7,454 nucleotides of DNA, taken from Verrucomicrobiales bacterium. Lineage in GTDB: Bacteria > Verrucomicrobiota > Verrucomicrobiia > Verrucomicrobiales > DEV007. The translations under genes and the position numbers were made by a program. The stretch spans positions 29,568 through 37,021 of the forward strand of contig PAPL01000007.1 in assembly GCA_002708885.1 (NCBI GenBank). Reading direction: 5' to 3'. The notes below the pieces were generated by a model. The model saw nothing but the letters and a program-made list of their open reading frames with translations, had not been told where the DNA came from and did no database searches. This document shows, piece by piece, positions 5,738 to 7,454 of the stretch (positions within the stretch are counted from its first letter, which is position 1; each line of letters opens with the position of its first letter).

Positions 5738-6796
5738 ATGAATCAACTCATTACTGCAAACTTAATGGATCAAGGAACCTTGCCACTGATAATCGGCGGG
5801 ATCCTCCTGGTTATCATCATAGCAATCGTTGCCATCCTGAGTGTCTTCTTCAAGATATGGCTCAGGGCCAAGGTCTCGGGAGCACCTGTCAAATTCCTCA
5901 CACTCATCGCGATGGCTTTGAGAGGAATTAAAAACCAGCTCATCGTTGATGCCAGGATCGCGGCGTTCAAGGCAGGCCTCAATTATACAACGGACAGCCT
6001 CGAAGCTCATTACCTTGCAGGCGGAAAAGTCGGCGACGTGGTCCTCGCATTAATCGCTGCCGACAAGGCCGGCATTCCACTCGACTGGGACCGGGCCTGC
6101 GCCATTGATCTTGCCGTTAAAGGGACAGGCAAGACGGTCCTCGAAGCGGTCCGTACCAGCATCAACCCGGCAGTCATTGACTGTCCAAATCCAAGTTCCG
6201 GCAAAGATAAGATCGAGGCCGTGGCCAGGGACGGAATCTCATTGAGGGTCAGGGCCCGAGTCACGGTAAGGACTAACCTTGACCGGTTCGTGGGCGGAGC
6301 CACTGAGGAGACTGTCATTGCCCGAGTCGGTGAAGGGATCGTGACCTCCATCGGATCGGCCGAATCACACAAGGCTGTCCTGGAGAACCCGGACAACATT
6401 TCCAAGCTAGTACTTGAGGGCGGCGTTGACGCATCGACTGCCTTCGAAATCCTTTCAATCGACATTGCCGACGTTGATGTTGGAGAGAATATCGGAGCCA
6501 AGCTCCAGACAGAGCAGGCCGAGGCGGACAAGGAAGTCGCCCAGGCCAAGGCCGAGGTGCGTCGGGCAGCGGCCGTTGCCAATGAACAGGAAATGCAGGC
6601 CAAGACCCAGGAACAGCGGGCCAAGGTCGTTGAGGCCGAAGCTGAAATTCCTATGGCCATCGCCGAATCTTTCCGTACCGGAAACCTCGGCATCATGGAC
6701 TATACGAGGTACAAGAACCTGATCTCTGACACAATGATGCGAGAATCAATTGCCGGAGAAGAGGGTCAGAACGCGGGAGAGGATCCTAGTGTCTAA
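5738..6796 (+). CDS. floA: Flotillin-like protein FloA
   Basis: The 352-residue protein matches the bacterial FloA (former UPF0365/YqfA) family, which is typically about 330 residues. It has one membrane segment (about 16-39), a conserved start of the soluble part (WLRAKVSGAPVKFLTLIAMAL, 41-61), the SPFH-like core (ARIAAFKAGL, HYLAGGKVGDVVLALIAADKAG, LDWDRACAIDLA, RVRARVTVRTNLDRFVGGA, ARVGEGIVTSIGS), an Ala/Glu-rich coiled segment with repeated KAE/QAE units (about 258-305), and the FRTGNLGIMDYTRYKN tail (312-327). FloA oligomerises at the cytoplasmic face of the membrane and organises membrane microdomains. The final 15 residues, acidic and Gly-rich, are probably disordered. It sits between nfeD and a small membrane protein in one apparent operon. 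The leader is A-rich (AAAAAGAAAAA) with no proper Shine-Dalgarno. Confidence 0.96.
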   Translation: MNQLITANLMDQGTLPLIIGGILLVIIIAIVAILSVFFKIWLRAKVSGAPVKFLTLIAMALRGIKNQLIVDARIAAFKAGLNYTTDSLEAHYLAGGKVGDVVLALIAADKAGIPLDWDRACAIDLAVKGTGKTVLEAVRTSINPAVIDCPNPSSGKDKIEAVARDGISLRVRARVTVRTNLDRFVGGATEETVIARVGEGIVTSIGSAESHKAVLENPDNISKLVLEGGVDASTAFEILSIDIADVDVGENIGAKLQTEQAEADKEVAQAKAEVRRAAAVANEQEMQAKTQEQRAKVVEAEAEIPMAIAESFRTGNLGIMDYTRYKNLISDTMMRESIAGEEGQNAGEDPSV

Positions 6797-6833
6797 TCTT
6801 CCTCAAACAAAGATACCATAAAGCTGCACTGAC

Positions 6834-7397
6834 ATGGATGACGGATCTGGCGGACAGGGCCTACTAATAATTGCGATAATTGTTATCACTTTTATCAATT
6901 GGCTCTCGCAGACCCTCAAGCAAAAGGCAGCCAAGAAGAATGGTGAAATCGTTGATAAATCCTATGAGCAGTTAAAAAAAGCCAACGAAGAGGCTCAGTA
7001 CGGTCCTGACCAGGAAATGAGTGAATCCCCTTCCGCGGAAGGACCGGCACAGCCGGTGGACATCCGTGAACTCTTGGCCGCAATGACGGGAGCAGAGGCT
7101 CCCGAACAGCCCAGGCCAGTACCGGTAATCACTCAGGAGCAACAAGTACCGGAACCGGAACTGGAAGTCATTGACCCTTATTATCTGGAACCGGAGCCCG
7201 AACCAGAACCGGAGCCGGCTCTAGGCGCATTTGAAGCTTACGACGTGACACCTGACCACATTGAACCAATCGGTTCAGTCAGGAAGAAGATTAAAACGCA
7301 TCCGATCGCATTAAAGCTGCGTAGTGAAGGAGGTGCCAGGGAAGCAATCATACTTTCTGAAATTCTCGGCAAGCCCAAGGCCCTTAGGGATCAATAG
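6834..7397 (+). CDS. Small membrane-anchored protein with Glu-Pro repeat, downstream of floA
   Basis: I cannot name a family. The 187-residue protein has one hydrophobic segment (about 9-25, GLLIIAIIVITFINWL), a charged stretch just after it (KQKAAKKN), a predicted helix (about 40-56), a long Pro/Glu-rich linker (about 60-145) including EPEPEPEPEP (119-128), and a compact C-terminal block (about 148-185, KTHPIALKLR … AREAIILSEILGKPKAL). The short N terminus before the membrane segment and the positive residues after it suggest the linker and tail are cytoplasmic, as in FloA. The organisation (anchor, flexible arm, conserved end) fits a tethered docking or adaptor protein. It starts 37 bases after floA on the same strand, so a role in the microdomain module is plausible. 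No ribosome site is visible before the ATG. Confidence 0.8.
   Translation: MDDGSGGQGLLIIAIIVITFINWLSQTLKQKAAKKNGEIVDKSYEQLKKANEEAQYGPDQEMSESPSAEGPAQPVDIRELLAAMTGAEAPEQPRPVPVITQEQQVPEPELEVIDPYYLEPEPEPEPEPALGAFEAYDVTPDHIEPIGSVRKKIKTHPIALKLRSEGGAREAIILSEILGKPKALRDQ
7147..7219 (+). repeat. GAACCG/GAGCCG hexamer-like repeat coding for Glu-Pro
   Basis: Irregular tandem units of GAACCG, GAGCCC, GAACCA and GAGCCG (densest at 7188-7219, with an earlier degenerate copy at about 7151-7166) encode the Glu-Pro run of the small membrane protein. Units differ at third positions, so this is an old, synonymous-diverged repeat rather than a fresh expansion. Length changes would stay in frame in steps of six. 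Confidence 0.7.
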
Positions 7398-7411
7398 AAA
7401 AAATTCATTCC

Positions 7412-7454
7412 ATGCCCAAGACCTCGGACACGCGGCTCATGAGCCTCATCACGT
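7412..7454 (+). CDS. Start of a further plus-strand gene, cut by the window edge
   Basis: An ATG 14 bases after the preceding stop opens a frame that runs off the right end: MPKTSDTRLMSLIT (14 codons visible). The spacing and strand suggest it continues the floA operon. No ribosome site is visible (AAAAAATTCATTCC precedes it), as for its neighbours. Too little sequence is present to propose a product. Confidence 0.5.
   Translation, partial: MPKTSDTRLMSLIT

Noticed and set aside
6010..6696. A 228-codon open frame on the minus strand inside floA
   Set aside because: It lies wholly antisense to a clearly conserved gene, is Ser/Ala/Thr-rich as expected from reverse reading of its codons, and has no recognisable domain.

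Overview
The window looks like chromosomal DNA of a bacterium with moderate GC content. The floA–nfeD pair, the low use of Shine-Dalgarno sequences and the style of the small membrane proteins suggest a member of the Planctomycetota/Verrucomicrobiota (PVC) group. That placement is an inference from memory of family distribution, not something a marker gene here proves.

Layout: positions 1-318 hold no gene I can assign. A tRNA gene (319-395, minus) has a leucine UAA anticodon in a short-variable-loop body. A hairpin with a short U-run (408-434) separates it from four minus-strand genes, read from 5145 down to 437: a single-pass membrane protein of unknown function, an ABC-transporter ATPase that overlaps it by ATGA, and two adjacent genes related to the FAD/iron-sulfur subunit and the molybdenum subunit of xanthine dehydrogenase. 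A 65-bp AT-rich divergent spacer follows, containing a TTGACA element. On the plus strand come nfeD, floA (flotillin-like membrane-microdomain scaffold), a small membrane-anchored protein with a Glu-Pro repeat, and the first codons of another gene at the right edge.

The most unusual content is the xanthine-dehydrogenase-like pair. Both proteins can be followed along the family fold for most of their length, yet the cofactor-binding positions are gone. In the small subunit all recognisable [2Fe-2S] cysteine positions and the GTLGGN-type FAD loop are replaced. In the large subunit both glycine-rich molybdopterin loops, the active-site Arg and Glu, and an internal block of roughly 150-180 residues expected to carry the MGQG loop are missing. 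Both frames are long, uninterrupted and three bases apart, so this looks like a maintained pseudoenzyme complex rather than fresh decay. Its neighbourhood (an ABC ATPase with no permease in view and a membrane-anchored protein) makes a non-catalytic, envelope-associated role a reasonable hypothesis.

The plus-strand operon is more conventional. NfeD and FloA probably form a membrane-microdomain module, and the third protein may be an accessory of it.
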